Positions 22,512 to 29,945 of a stretch of DNA of 31,279 nt are shown here, in pieces (the stretch's first letter is position 1; the number at the start of each line of letters is the position of its first letter). Under the pieces are notes generated by a model that was given only the letters and a program-made list of their open reading frames with translations, made no database searches and was not told the DNA's origin. The stretch covers positions 1 through 31,279 of the forward strand of contig JBAYGJ010000008.1 in assembly GCA_041666685.1 (NCBI GenBank). The letters run 5' to 3'. This DNA is from JBAYGJ01 sp041666685. Lineage in GTDB: Bacteria; Patescibacteriota; Patescibacteriia; UBA10025; JAHIVO01. The position numbers and the translations under genes were made by a program.

Positions 22512-22562
22512 ACCGCTAATAATTTTTACCTGATGGGGTAAAGATGGGTTAGCGGTTTTTTT
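22512..22562 (+). terminator. Terminator of the sigma gene
   Basis: ACCGCTAA (22512-22519) and TTAGCGGT (22549-22556) close a larger stem with an inner TTTACC/GGGTAAA hairpin, followed by a T run to 22562. Confidence 0.8.
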
Positions 22563-22565
22563 ATT

Positions 22566-22590
22566 AAAAAACCCCGCCGCCGGCAGGGTT
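22566..22590 (-). terminator. Terminator of the small basic protein gene
   Basis: AACCCCGCC (22570-22578) pairs with GGCAGGGTT (22582-22590) with one mismatch. On the minus strand TTTTTT follows. Confidence 0.75.
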
Positions 22591-22610
22591 CAACATAGTG
22601 AGTGGGGATG

Positions 22611-22919
22611 TCAGTGGGTGAACTGTCGTTTGCGCTTGATAATTCCATCTACCATTTTCTCGGTTTGGCCAACGTAACTTTCCATGATGTCAGCATCATT
22701 GAACGTTGCTTGGATTACTTCCCGAGGAGCTAATGCTTTTTTCCCGCCTCTTTTGCCTGGCAGAGCCTTTTTTTTGTGCGTCAGGTTATACTGGCGCTGA
22801 TATTCCTTGGCCTTCTCCTTGTGTAGCTGGTAGTACCGGCGTTGGTACTCGCGGCGCGCTTCTGCGGCAGAAAGTTTCAGCTGGTTGGTATCCCCTTGAT
22901 TCGGTTCTAAAAGAGCCAT
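22611..22919 (-). CDS. Small basic orphan protein with a tandem YQRRYYxxHKEK motif
   Basis: 102 residues, not recognised. Two near-identical 14-residue units occur in the N-terminal half: EYQRRYYQLHKEKA and EYQRQYNLTHKKKA. They form a long charged helix with aromatic residues at fixed spacing. Such Tyr/His/Lys helices occur in short DNA- or RNA-binding modules of phage and mobile-element proteins. A GKRGGKKALAPRE segment follows, then a helical C-terminus. GGGAGGA sits about 8 bases before the ATG. The promoter TTGACG-18-TAAAAT (22963-22992) is the same as that of the structured RNA candidate at 10.9 kb. Confidence 0.6.
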   Translation of the reverse strand: MALLEPNQGDTNQLKLSAAEARREYQRRYYQLHKEKAKEYQRQYNLTHKKKALPGKRGGKKALAPREVIQATFNDADIMESYVGQTEKMVDGIIKRKRQFTH

Positions 22920-22962
22920 GTGCTATTCCTCCCTGGAGTACGCACTTTTCTTCGTTACATAA

Positions 22963-22992
22963 ATTTTACCGTATTATTGTTTACGGCGTCAA
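22963..22992 (-). promoter_or_regulatory. Promoter of the small basic protein gene
   Basis: On the minus strand: TTGACG (22987-22992), an 18-base spacer and TAAAAT (22963-22968). Confidence 0.55.
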
Positions 22993-23044
22993 CACTGGCC
23001 AGTAAAATTATTTACCGTTTTTCTCCTGGGTTTTTTATGCTTGT

Positions 23045-23112
23045 TCTGCCGCTTTTCTTGGCGGCAAGAAAAGCGGCGGAAAAGAACCGCCGCCCTGCTC
23101 CGTAATGGGCGG
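23045..23112. repeat. Long perfect inverted repeat plus second hairpin downstream of uvrB
   Basis: CCGCTTTTCTTG (23049-23060) and CAAGAAAAGCGG (23065-23076) are a perfect 12-bp palindrome with a 4-base loop, extendable outward to 23045-23080 with one mismatch. A second stem follows: CCGCCC (23090-23095) with GGGCGG (23107-23112). No T run follows on either strand, so this looks more like a REP-type palindrome than a terminator. Confidence 0.5.
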
Positions 23113-23138
23113 AGGAAGCGGGTATAAGAATAATAGGA

Positions 23139-25124
23139 CTATCCTTTACGCTTTCTTGGTTTTTTCAGGGCCTTGATTTGGTCGCGGAGGATGGCCGCTT
23201 TTTCGAATTCCAAATTCTGGGCCGCCAGTTCCATCTGTGATTTAAAATCAGCGATGATGTGCGGGAGCTCGTCCCTCGGCACGTCCTTAAATGACAGCTG
23301 GTTCGTTTCGGCCGCTACCTTCATTTTGGAGCCAGCCAGACGGGTGTCTTTCACCGCCTTGATGATGGATTTCGGGGTAATACCGTGCTCCGTGTTGTAT
23401 GTTTCCTGGATCTTGCGACGGCGGAGCGTTTCGCTGATGGCGCGTTTCATGGAGCCGGTTTTTTTGTCGGCGTACATGATGATATGTCCGTCCAAATGCC
23501 GGGCGGCACGACCCATGGTTTGGATCAGTGCAGTCTCCGAACGGAGATAGCCTTCTTTGTCCGCGTCCAGGATGGCGATCAATGAGACCTCTGGCAGGTC
23601 CAGGCCTTCACGCAGCAGGTTGATTCCGACGACGACATCGTATTTGCCGGTACGTAGGTCGCGGATGATTTCCAGCCGCTCGAACGTGTCGATTTCAGAA
23701 TGGAGATAATGGACTTTTACGCCGGCATCATCGAGGTATTCGGCCAGGTCTTCGGCCAGGCGTTTGGTTAGCGTCGTGACCAGCACGCGCTGTTTCTTCT
23801 TGACCGTGATTTTAATCTCATTGAGCAGGTCATCAATCTGGTGCTCGGTCGGACGTACCTCTATGGTCGGGTCGAGCAGCCCGGTCGGACGGATGATCTG
23901 TTCCACGACTTGTTGTGACAAATACCGTTCATATTCATCCGGGGTGGCGGACAGGTAAATAGTCTGTCCGCGTTTCTTGTTGAATTCCTCAAAATTGAAC
24001 GGACGGTTGTCGAGCGCGGCCGGCAGGCGGAAGCCAAAATTTACCAGCGTTTCCTTGCGTGAACGGTCGCCGAAGTACATCCCACGGATTTGGGGGAGGG
24101 TCATGTGCGATTCGTCTACGATAAGCAGGAAATCTTGTGGGAAAAAATCGAGCAAAGTATAGGGCGGCTGGCCAGCTTTGCGCCGGTCAAAATAGCGGGA
24201 ATAATTTTCGATGCCATTGCAGTATCCAGCCTCCTTGATCATTTCCAGGTCATAGCGGGTCCGTTGTTCGATCCGTTGCGCTTCGATCAGTTTGCCTTCT
24301 GTGGTGAACTTTTCTACCTGTTTGACCATATCTTCCTCGATTTCCTTGAGCGCTATTTTCATGGTGGCCTCTGGCGCCATATAGTGGCGGGCCGGGTAGA
24401 TGTCGACAGACTTCAGTACCTGAACGGTATTGTTTGTCAGGGAGTCGATTTCACTGATGCGTTCAATGGTATTGCCGTCGAATTGGATACGGTAAAACGT
24501 GTTTTCTGAAAATGAAGGAAACACCTCGATCACTTCGCCCAGCACCCGGAACTTGTTACGCCATAAGTCGATTTGGTTACGCTGGTAATGGATCCTGACA
24601 AGCGCGTGGAGGATGGCGTCGCGTTTAACTTGTCTGCCGACCGTCAGCGTCAAGACGTCCTCTTTATATTCAGTAGGCGAGCCTAGTCCATAGATGCAGG
24701 AAACAGACGCCACAATGATGACATCTTTACGTGATTGCAGTGCCTGTGTTGACGCATGGCGCAATCGGTCAATTTCCTCATTGAGCTGGGTTTCTTTTTC
24801 TATATACGTGTCGGTTTTTGGGATGTAGGCTTCCGGCTGGTAGTAGTCGTAATACGACACGAAATAGTTCACGGCGTTTTCCGGGAAGAAATCCTGCAGC
24901 TCACTGGCCAACTGAGCTGCCAGGGTTTTATTATGCGAAATGACCAACGTTGGTTTTTTGACCTGCTGGATGACGTTCGCTACGGTGAAGGTCTTGCCGG
25001 ATCCGGTCACGCCCAAGAGCGTTTGGTCGCGGTAGCCTTTTTTCAGCCCGGTTACCAGTTTTTTTATAGCCTCAGGCTGGTCACCAGTTGGATGGAACTT
25101 GGAATGTATCTTAAACTCATTCAT
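23139..25124 (-). CDS. uvrB: Excinuclease ABC subunit B
   Basis: Damage-verifying helicase-like subunit of nucleotide excision repair; it receives DNA from UvrA and recruits UvrC. The 661 residues are normal in length. Motifs are GVTGSGKT (38-45, Walker A), the beta-hairpin YYDYYQPEAYIPKTDTYIEK (91-110) that is inserted between DNA strands, DESH (337-340), LSATP (391-395), REGLDLPEV (505-513), QTMGRAAR (535-542), and the C-terminal UVR domain (about 624-659, with EFEKAAILRDQI) that binds UvrC. The ATG at 25124 starts MNEFKIHSKFHPTGDQPEAI as expected. TATACT lies 10 bases before it with no ribosome site. A second promoter candidate lies further upstream. Confidence 0.97.
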   Translation of the reverse strand: MNEFKIHSKFHPTGDQPEAIKKLVTGLKKGYRDQTLLGVTGSGKTFTVANVIQQVKKPTLVISHNKTLAAQLASELQDFFPENAVNYFVSYYDYYQPEAYIPKTDTYIEKETQLNEEIDRLRHASTQALQSRKDVIIVASVSCIYGLGSPTEYKEDVLTLTVGRQVKRDAILHALVRIHYQRNQIDLWRNKFRVLGEVIEVFPSFSENTFYRIQFDGNTIERISEIDSLTNNTVQVLKSVDIYPARHYMAPEATMKIALKEIEEDMVKQVEKFTTEGKLIEAQRIEQRTRYDLEMIKEAGYCNGIENYSRYFDRRKAGQPPYTLLDFFPQDFLLIVDESHMTLPQIRGMYFGDRSRKETLVNFGFRLPAALDNRPFNFEEFNKKRGQTIYLSATPDEYERYLSQQVVEQIIRPTGLLDPTIEVRPTEHQIDDLLNEIKITVKKKQRVLVTTLTKRLAEDLAEYLDDAGVKVHYLHSEIDTFERLEIIRDLRTGKYDVVVGINLLREGLDLPEVSLIAILDADKEGYLRSETALIQTMGRAARHLDGHIIMYADKKTGSMKRAISETLRRRKIQETYNTEHGITPKSIIKAVKDTRLAGSKMKVAAETNQLSFKDVPRDELPHIIADFKSQMELAAQNLEFEKAAILRDQIKALKKPRKRKG

Positions 25125-25134
25125 TGAAATGTAT

Positions 25135-25140
25135 AGTATA
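25135..25140 (-). promoter_or_regulatory. Start-proximal -10 box of uvrB
   Basis: TATACT on the minus strand, 10 bases before the ATG, without a recognisable -35. This placement would give a leaderless message. Confidence 0.4.
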
Positions 25141-25214
25141 TTGGATTAAGGTACTAGATCCCGAGCTTGCAGAGGGGCGCCGGTCGGTTTGAATGTAGAT
25201 TTTATCCTGAAGTC

Positions 25215-25243
25215 CATATACCTATACTATACCAAACATTCAA
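25215..25243 (-). promoter_or_regulatory. Upstream promoter candidate of uvrB
   Basis: On the minus strand: TTGAAT (25238-25243), a 17-base spacer and TATATG (25215-25220). It would give a leader of about 85 bases. The stretch between the two promoters shows no other feature. Confidence 0.4.
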
Positions 25244-25267
25244 ACTTGTTGGAAAAGGCGCGGTAAA

Positions 25268-25298
25268 TTAAAAAACTCCCTAACTTTAGAGAGTTTTT
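25268..25298. terminator. Terminator after the secreted repeat protein gene
   Basis: AACTCCCTAA (25274-25283) pairs with TTAGAGAGTT (25286-25295), one G-U. On the minus strand TTTTTTAAT follows; on the plus strand TTTTT follows, so it could work in both directions. Confidence 0.75.
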
Positions 25299-25311
25299 GT
25301 ATTGGTTGCAG

Positions 25312-26901
25312 TTAATTGATTTCTATTAGCGTAAATATGCCAGCATCCCTGACAGTGGCAGTCAGTCGGCCGAGGGCGTACTGATTAGCGCCGACCAGAC
25401 TCCAGTTTTTTGTCCGGCCGTTGTAAAAGGCGATCCGCAACTTGTCTGTATTGATGTCGCGGGCCTTTAACTTTTCTTTATTATAGAAGAATACGACCGT
25501 ATACGCATTGGCGATCCTGTCAGCCCTGACCTGGAATGGGGTGCCGACATTCTTTTTTCGCGCGGTTATCCCTCTGACATCAGCAGCCGGCAAAACCCTG
25601 ATTGTCAGGTTGGTATTTGTCATAGGGGTAGTCAGGGCCATCTCGCCGCCGGTTGCCCTGAGGGACATCGCCTTTGGGTAATCCATGATCGTCGCCTGGT
25701 TTTCGAAAATTTCAACATTAAACGTTTTTGTTTTCCCGTATGTGAAGACATACTTACCGGGCGTGAGATACAGGTCATTGAAGCCAAGGACGCCGGTGTT
25801 GCCAGTAATCAGAGACCTGACCAGCGTCGGGCGGCCGACTGCATCAATGCCTTGTTCGCCGATGTAATACGCTTGGTTGGTGAGGAGCGCATTATTATTG
25901 AAAATTGTGGTACGTATCAAAGCCAACCGATAATTCAATGTGGTCAATATTTCAGTTTTAATGTTGATTTTCCATTTGGTATAGTAATGTCCGGATACTG
26001 AGCCGGGCACTTTGAGGATATAAACTCCCTCGGGGAGGTATGCATCTTTAAATCCGTATGTGCCAACATCAAGGTTTTCGGCAATGGCCGGGCCGAATGC
26101 TAATTGCCCGTGGGCGTCATACGCTTGCCGGTAAATGGAAAATTTTCGATTTTTGAGCAGTTTGCCGAATGCATCCTCTTGAATGACGCGGAAAGTGCTG
26201 AGCCGGTATTCGAGGTTAGTGGCTCCGCTGGCTGACATCCGTTTTTCCCAGAGATAAAAATATGCGTTACCCGTGCCATGGATGCGGAGCGCGTAAATGC
26301 CTCCGGTTTGCCATTCGGCACGACTGGTCAAATAGGCGCGCGTCGTACCGGTGACGCCGGTCATATATTTGCTGGAGATCAGTTTTTCCTGGTTTAGCTT
26401 GTTTTCCCCGATAATCGCCTTGCCGTCCACATCATATTCCTGCACATAGATGTCGAATTTGATATCCTTAAGCAAAGTGCCCGCCCCATCGCGCAAAATG
26501 ACCTGCAGATATGATAGTAAAGGAGTCACCGTAAAGCCGCTATCGTTGCCGGACAGTTCAGCGTGCCACATGATCCGGTAACCATAGGCAGCGCTGTATT
26601 GGTAAAATTTTACCGCGTACAAACCGGAGTATGATGTGTTGGCACATACTGAGGCCTGCCCGCCGGCATCGGTGCTGCCAGATCCTCTGGATGGGCCGAG
26701 GTAGGGCTGACCGTCAGGATTCGTGTATTGTTCGTAGATGACGAAATTGATGGCTGGCACCAGGACGCCCTCGGCATCGCGAGTCACAATATAAAAGGGG
26801 GTTTGATTGGCCTTGCAATCAGCCGCCTGAGCTGAATGCGGCATCCCGCAGAGTACTATCAAGCCGAATACCAAGGATAGGACAATATACGTTTTTTTCA
26901 T
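25312..26901 (-). CDS. Secreted protein with four tandem beta-sandwich-like repeats
   Basis: 529 residues, exported by a signal peptide (1-26, SAQAAD). Four modules of about 90 residues follow, near 36-130, 131-230, 236-325 and 330-410. Shared landmarks are an ExxGxLLxxxxFxIYxQxYDxxGxxxxG hairpin, a TGxxG turn and a GxYxLK strand. This is the pattern of prealbumin-like or Ig-like surface domains. The C-terminal domain (about 430-529) ends in WSLVGANQYALGRLTATV and DAGIFTLIE, a common ending of bacterial surface beta domains. There is no catalytic motif. Likely a structural or adhesive surface protein. Promoter TTCAAT-17-TATACT at 26933-26961 with a leader of about 25 bases. Confidence 0.7.
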   Translation of the reverse strand: MKKTYIVLSLVFGLIVLCGMPHSAQAADCKANQTPFYIVTRDAEGVLVPAINFVIYEQYTNPDGQPYLGPSRGSGSTDAGGQASVCANTSYSGLYAVKFYQYSAAYGYRIMWHAELSGNDSGFTVTPLLSYLQVILRDGAGTLLKDIKFDIYVQEYDVDGKAIIGENKLNQEKLISSKYMTGVTGTTRAYLTSRAEWQTGGIYALRIHGTGNAYFYLWEKRMSASGATNLEYRLSTFRVIQEDAFGKLLKNRKFSIYRQAYDAHGQLAFGPAIAENLDVGTYGFKDAYLPEGVYILKVPGSVSGHYYTKWKINIKTEILTTLNYRLALIRTTIFNNNALLTNQAYYIGEQGIDAVGRPTLVRSLITGNTGVLGFNDLYLTPGKYVFTYGKTKTFNVEIFENQATIMDYPKAMSLRATGGEMALTTPMTNTNLTIRVLPAADVRGITARKKNVGTPFQVRADRIANAYTVVFFYNKEKLKARDINTDKLRIAFYNGRTKNWSLVGANQYALGRLTATVRDAGIFTLIEIN

Positions 26902-26932
26902 ATGGTCAGTTTAGTACTTATTGTATACAGAT

Positions 26933-26961
26933 AGTATAGGCTAATTATTGAAATTATTGAA
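26933..26961 (-). promoter_or_regulatory. Promoter of the secreted repeat protein gene
   Basis: On the minus strand: TTCAAT (26956-26961), a 17-base spacer and TATACT (26933-26938). Confidence 0.5.
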
Positions 26962-27028
26962 GCATTCGCGAATTGGCAAATCAGTCAGTAGAGACGGAAA
27001 TCTTGTCACAGGCTTGGTGGCCGGATCA

Positions 27029-27057
27029 TTGGAAAATAATGGTTTTTTTGCTATACT
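27029..27057 (+). promoter_or_regulatory. Promoter of ruvA
   Basis: TTGGAA (27029-27034), a 17-base spacer and TATACT (27052-27057) with TGC before it. The ATG at 27066 is only 8 bases after the -10, so the message should start within a base or two of the start codon. Confidence 0.65.
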
Positions 27058-27065
27058 GTGTCCAT

Positions 27066-27644
27066 ATGATCGCATATATTTCCGGTACGATAAAACTCAA
27101 AACGGAGAAGTCGGTTGTCGTCGATGTCCATGGCGTCGGGTATGAAATTTACAGCTTGCCGCTCGTGGTGGAGAGGGTGAAAATCGGATCGGCTGTGGAA
27201 CTCTATACGTATCAGCATGTCCGGGAGGAGGCGATAGACCTGTATGGGTTTACCGGGCTCGCTGAGCGGGATTTTTTCCGCTTACTCCTGTCAGTATCGG
27301 GTATCGGGCCGAAATCAGCCCTGGCTGTCATGTCGCTGGCAACAGTTCCGGAGATCAGGCGGGCGATCGTGCATGGTGATGCGTCATTATTGACCAAGGT
27401 TTCCGGTATTGGCACTAAAACAGCCGAACGGATTGTGGTCGAATTGAAAGACAAATTAGGCGACGAGACTGTTGAAGCGGGTCAATTAGCAGGCGCAGCG
27501 TTTGATCATCAGGCTATTGATGCGATGACGACTCTCGGCTATTCAGCAAAAGAAGCGCGTGAAGCTTTACGCCAGGTGGATCCGGCTGTCGAATCCGTGC
27601 AAGACAGAGTTAAGGCAGCACTCAAACACATGGGGAGAAAATAA
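27066..27644 (+). CDS. ruvA: Holliday junction branch migration protein RuvA
   Basis: Tetrameric protein that holds the four-way junction flat for the RuvB motor. ATG 27066 gives 192 residues and the family-standard start MIAYISGTI. The longer frame upstream from 26973 is rejected because it reads through the promoter. The OB-fold domain (1-64) has VVVDVHGVGYEIY and the acidic-pin pair REEA (Glu54, Glu55). Two helix-hairpin-helix motifs lie at VSGIGPKSA (77-85) and VSGIGTKTA (112-120). Domain III (about 145-190), ATTLGYS-like with AMTTLGYSAKEA, contacts RuvB. ruvB and ruvC are not in this window. The femAB gene follows after 2 bases. Confidence 0.96.
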   Translation: MIAYISGTIKLKTEKSVVVDVHGVGYEIYSLPLVVERVKIGSAVELYTYQHVREEAIDLYGFTGLAERDFFRLLLSVSGIGPKSALAVMSLATVPEIRRAIVHGDASLLTKVSGIGTKTAERIVVELKDKLGDETVEAGQLAGAAFDHQAIDAMTTLGYSAKEAREALRQVDPAVESVQDRVKAALKHMGRK

Positions 27645-27646
27645 AT

Positions 27647-28678
27647 ATGGAAGTACGGATGATGGACAAACAGTCCGAACTGGATGAGTTTGTCGGTTTA
27701 CAGGCCGGCAGCCAGTTTTTGCAGTCCTGGCGGTGGGGGGAGTTCCAGCGTGCGGTCCCGCGGCCAGTGCAGCGCTGGGGTGTATATCACGGAGAGAGAA
27801 TTTTGGGGGCTGCTCAGGTATTCGAGCACCGGCTCCCGCTCGGGAAGAAATATTGGTACGTACCGCGCGGTCCCGTTTTGGATGAAAGCTTGCCGCCTGA
27901 TCAGTACCGGGGTGCGGCCCGCCTGCTGGTGGAGACGATAGTGGCCTATGCCGAAAAATCAAACGTCATGTTTCTGAAACTGGAACCGGCCTGGGAGAAA
28001 ATTGGCGAAACGGTGTTCAAAGCCGTCACACACGGATGGCAGATAAAAAAAGTAGATCAGGTTCAGCCGACGCATACGTGGATACTGGATGTAGGCCCAA
28101 CAGAGGAGCAATTACTGGCTGCTATGCACCCCAAGGCCAGGTATAATATCAAGCTGGCAGAGCGAAAAGGCGTCCATATCCGGAGCGTGGAAACCATAAA
28201 TGATTTTGACGCATTCCTATCACTGACCGCACAGACAGCGAGACGGGACGGTATCACGACACATTCACATGATTATTATCGCACCATGCATCGGACGCTC
28301 GCCGGAAAGAATTTTTTACGGCTGTTTTCGGCGGAATACGAAGGCAAGATTATCGCATCAAATATGGTGGTTTTTTTCGGTGATACGGTGACGTATTTAC
28401 ACGGATCTTCCGGCGACGCCCGGCGGGAGGTTATGGCACCACACCTGCTGCAGTGGCACCAGATCCAGGAGGCCAAGAAGGGCGGATATGCGAAGTACGA
28501 TTTTGGCGGGGTCGCACCGGCACATGACCAGGATTCGCCCCATCCCTGGGACGGCATTACGCGTTTCAAGCAGGGATTTGGCGGACACGGAGTATCGTTT
28601 CTGGGAGCGTTTGACTTGATCCTGGACCCGGTCTGGTATACTATTTATAAAATGGCCCAAAAGGCAATTATCCGTTAA
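27647..28678 (+). CDS. FemAB-family peptidyltransferase
   Basis: 343 residues. FemA/FemB/FemX enzymes add amino acids from aminoacyl-tRNA to the peptide side chain of lipid-linked peptidoglycan precursors. Two GNAT-like halves are seen: residues 20-145, with SWRWGEFQ and VPRGPVLDE, and 146-343. The family core is PKARYNIKLAERKGV (162-176), followed by ASNMVVFFGDTVTYLHGSS (237-255) and YDFGGV (284-289). The long coiled-coil arm of staphylococcal FemA is absent, as in the short FemX type. It begins 2 bases after ruvA and shares its promoter. TATACT at 28637 near its end may serve the next gene. A link to wall cross-bridges is established for the family; the amino acid added is unknown. Confidence 0.85.
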   Translation: MEVRMMDKQSELDEFVGLQAGSQFLQSWRWGEFQRAVPRPVQRWGVYHGERILGAAQVFEHRLPLGKKYWYVPRGPVLDESLPPDQYRGAARLLVETIVAYAEKSNVMFLKLEPAWEKIGETVFKAVTHGWQIKKVDQVQPTHTWILDVGPTEEQLLAAMHPKARYNIKLAERKGVHIRSVETINDFDAFLSLTAQTARRDGITTHSHDYYRTMHRTLAGKNFLRLFSAEYEGKIIASNMVVFFGDTVTYLHGSSGDARREVMAPHLLQWHQIQEAKKGGYAKYDFGGVAPAHDQDSPHPWDGITRFKQGFGGHGVSFLGAFDLILDPVWYTIYKMAQKAIIR

Positions 28679-28688
28679 TACCAAATGT

Positions 28689-28955
28689 ATGCATCGATCC
28701 GGAGAAAATGGAAATCAGCATACCGCCAGCCACCAGGAAGCGTTCGGTAATCCTGAGGCAGGAATTTATGACCGGGTTGAGAGGACGTGCAATGACTGTG
28801 GCCAGCAGTATGAGGTTGGTTTTCCGCAGGGAACACGGCCGCCCCCCGATTTAGGCACATGCGCCGCCTGCCGGAACAAAGACCAGATAAAAAAAGCCGC
28901 AGAGCAGATGAAAAATTGGCCGAGCGTAGACGAGGTGTACGGCAAAAAGAAATAA
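28689..28955 (+). CDS. Small zinc-ribbon protein
   Basis: 88 residues, not a named family. Cys34, Cys37, Cys58 and Cys61 (TCNDCGQQY and GTCAACRNK) make a two-knuckle zinc ribbon. A charged helix and a KNWPSVDEVYGKKK tail follow. Such ribbons usually bind nucleic acid or proteins. It starts 10 bases after femAB, probably in the same message, though an extended -10 (TGG-TATACT, 28634-28642) inside femAB could give extra transcription. No ribosome site is visible, and the first 25 residues look poorly conserved, so the true start may be further in. Confidence 0.6.
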   Translation: MHRSGENGNQHTASHQEAFGNPEAGIYDRVERTCNDCGQQYEVGFPQGTRPPPDLGTCAACRNKDQIKKAAEQMKNWPSVDEVYGKKK

Positions 28956-29003
28956 TATAATTAATGTATACAGACTCTGAAATAAATTCAGGGTAACAAA
29001 AAA

Positions 29004-29786
29004 ATGTCCATCATCCAGCACACCAGCGCTATCATCCTCGCGGCAGGCAAAGGCACACGGCTCAATAATGGCCAGCCCTCGGAGAAGCCGAAAGTCATGC
29101 ACGAGATCTGCGGCAAACCAATGTTGGAATATACCCTCAAGACCCTGGAGAATATCAATATCACCGATGTGATCATCGTGGTCGGATATAAGGCCGAGAT
29201 GATCCGTGAATATTTCGGAAACCGATACAAATATGCGGATCAGGCAGAACAGAAAGGTACGGGGCATGCAGTGATGTGTGCCGAAGGGACGGTTGATAAG
29301 ACGAATCCGCATGTACTGGTCATCCAGGGTGACGACTCTTCTTTTTACAGCCCGACGACAATTATCGATTTGATCGGACGGCATGTTTCGGAAAAGGCGA
29401 AACTGAGCCTGCTGACCCTGAAGCATCCGAAACCGGCAGAACTGGGGCGGATCATCAGAAATGATGCGGACGAGGTCGTGGCTATCAAGGAAAAAGAAGT
29501 ATTGACCGAGGAGGAAAAAAAGATCAATGAAATCAACACCGGCACCTATTGCTTTGAGTCAGCCTGGTTGTGGGATAACATCAAGAAACTGCTGCCGTCA
29601 GCTACCGGGAAGGGGGAACTCATCCTGCCGGATTTGGTGAAGATGGCCGTCGACCAGAAAAAGAAAATTTCCGCTCACCGGATAACAGATCAGTACGAGT
29701 GGGTTGGCGTGAATGATCCCGCCCAGCTGGCCTACGCCACCCGGGTCATGGAAGAGCGCCTGAAGAAATTTGAAAACCAGGATTGA
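29004..29786 (+). CDS. Stand-alone GlmU-type uridylyltransferase
   Basis: 260 residues. Makes a UDP-sugar, most likely UDP-GlcNAc from GlcNAc-1-phosphate and UTP. Motifs of the GlmU N-terminal domain are LAAGKGTRL (12-20), KPKVMHEICGKPMLEY (28-43), QKGTGHAV (83-90, uracil site), GDD (109-111, metal Asp), EINTGTYCF (176-184) and WVGVNDPAQLA (233-243). The left-handed beta-helix acetyltransferase half of bifunctional GlmU is absent, so acetylation must come from another gene or from salvage of acetylated sugar. It could also be a related dTDP- or UDP-sugar enzyme, but the NTG and GVND strings favour GlmU. There is no clear ribosome site; a small CTGAA/TTCAG hairpin lies just upstream. Confidence 0.85.
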   Translation: MSIIQHTSAIILAAGKGTRLNNGQPSEKPKVMHEICGKPMLEYTLKTLENINITDVIIVVGYKAEMIREYFGNRYKYADQAEQKGTGHAVMCAEGTVDKTNPHVLVIQGDDSSFYSPTTIIDLIGRHVSEKAKLSLLTLKHPKPAELGRIIRNDADEVVAIKEKEVLTEEEKKINEINTGTYCFESAWLWDNIKKLLPSATGKGELILPDLVKMAVDQKKKISAHRITDQYEWVGVNDPAQLAYATRVMEERLKKFENQD

Positions 29787-29800
29787 ATACGAATGCCTAC

Positions 29801-29872
29801 GCCCTCATCGTTCAATGGATAGGACGCAAGATTCCGGATCTTGTGATGTAGGTTCGATTCCTACTGAGGGCA
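29801..29872 (+). tRNA. tRNA-Arg (anticodon CCG)
   Basis: Cloverleaf with acceptor GCCCTCA/TGAGGGC, D stem GTTC/GGAC (29810-29813 with 29822-29825), anticodon stem CAAGA/TCTTG around TTCCGGA (anticodon CCG at 29834-29836), and T arm GTAGG-TTCGATT-CCTAC. The discriminator is A at 29872. CCA is not encoded. It reads CGG codons. It lies 14 bases after the uridylyltransferase stop codon and may be processed from that message. Confidence 0.95.
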
Positions 29873-29945
29873 TTTAAAAAAGCAGAAAACTTTTTACATA
29901 TACAATGGGTAAATCCAGATTTTTTATAAAATGTGAATAAAAAAT

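Noticed and set aside
26973..27065. Longer N-terminus of RuvA
   Set aside because: RuvA proteins start MI(A)YISG, matching ATG 27066, and the extension covers the promoter.
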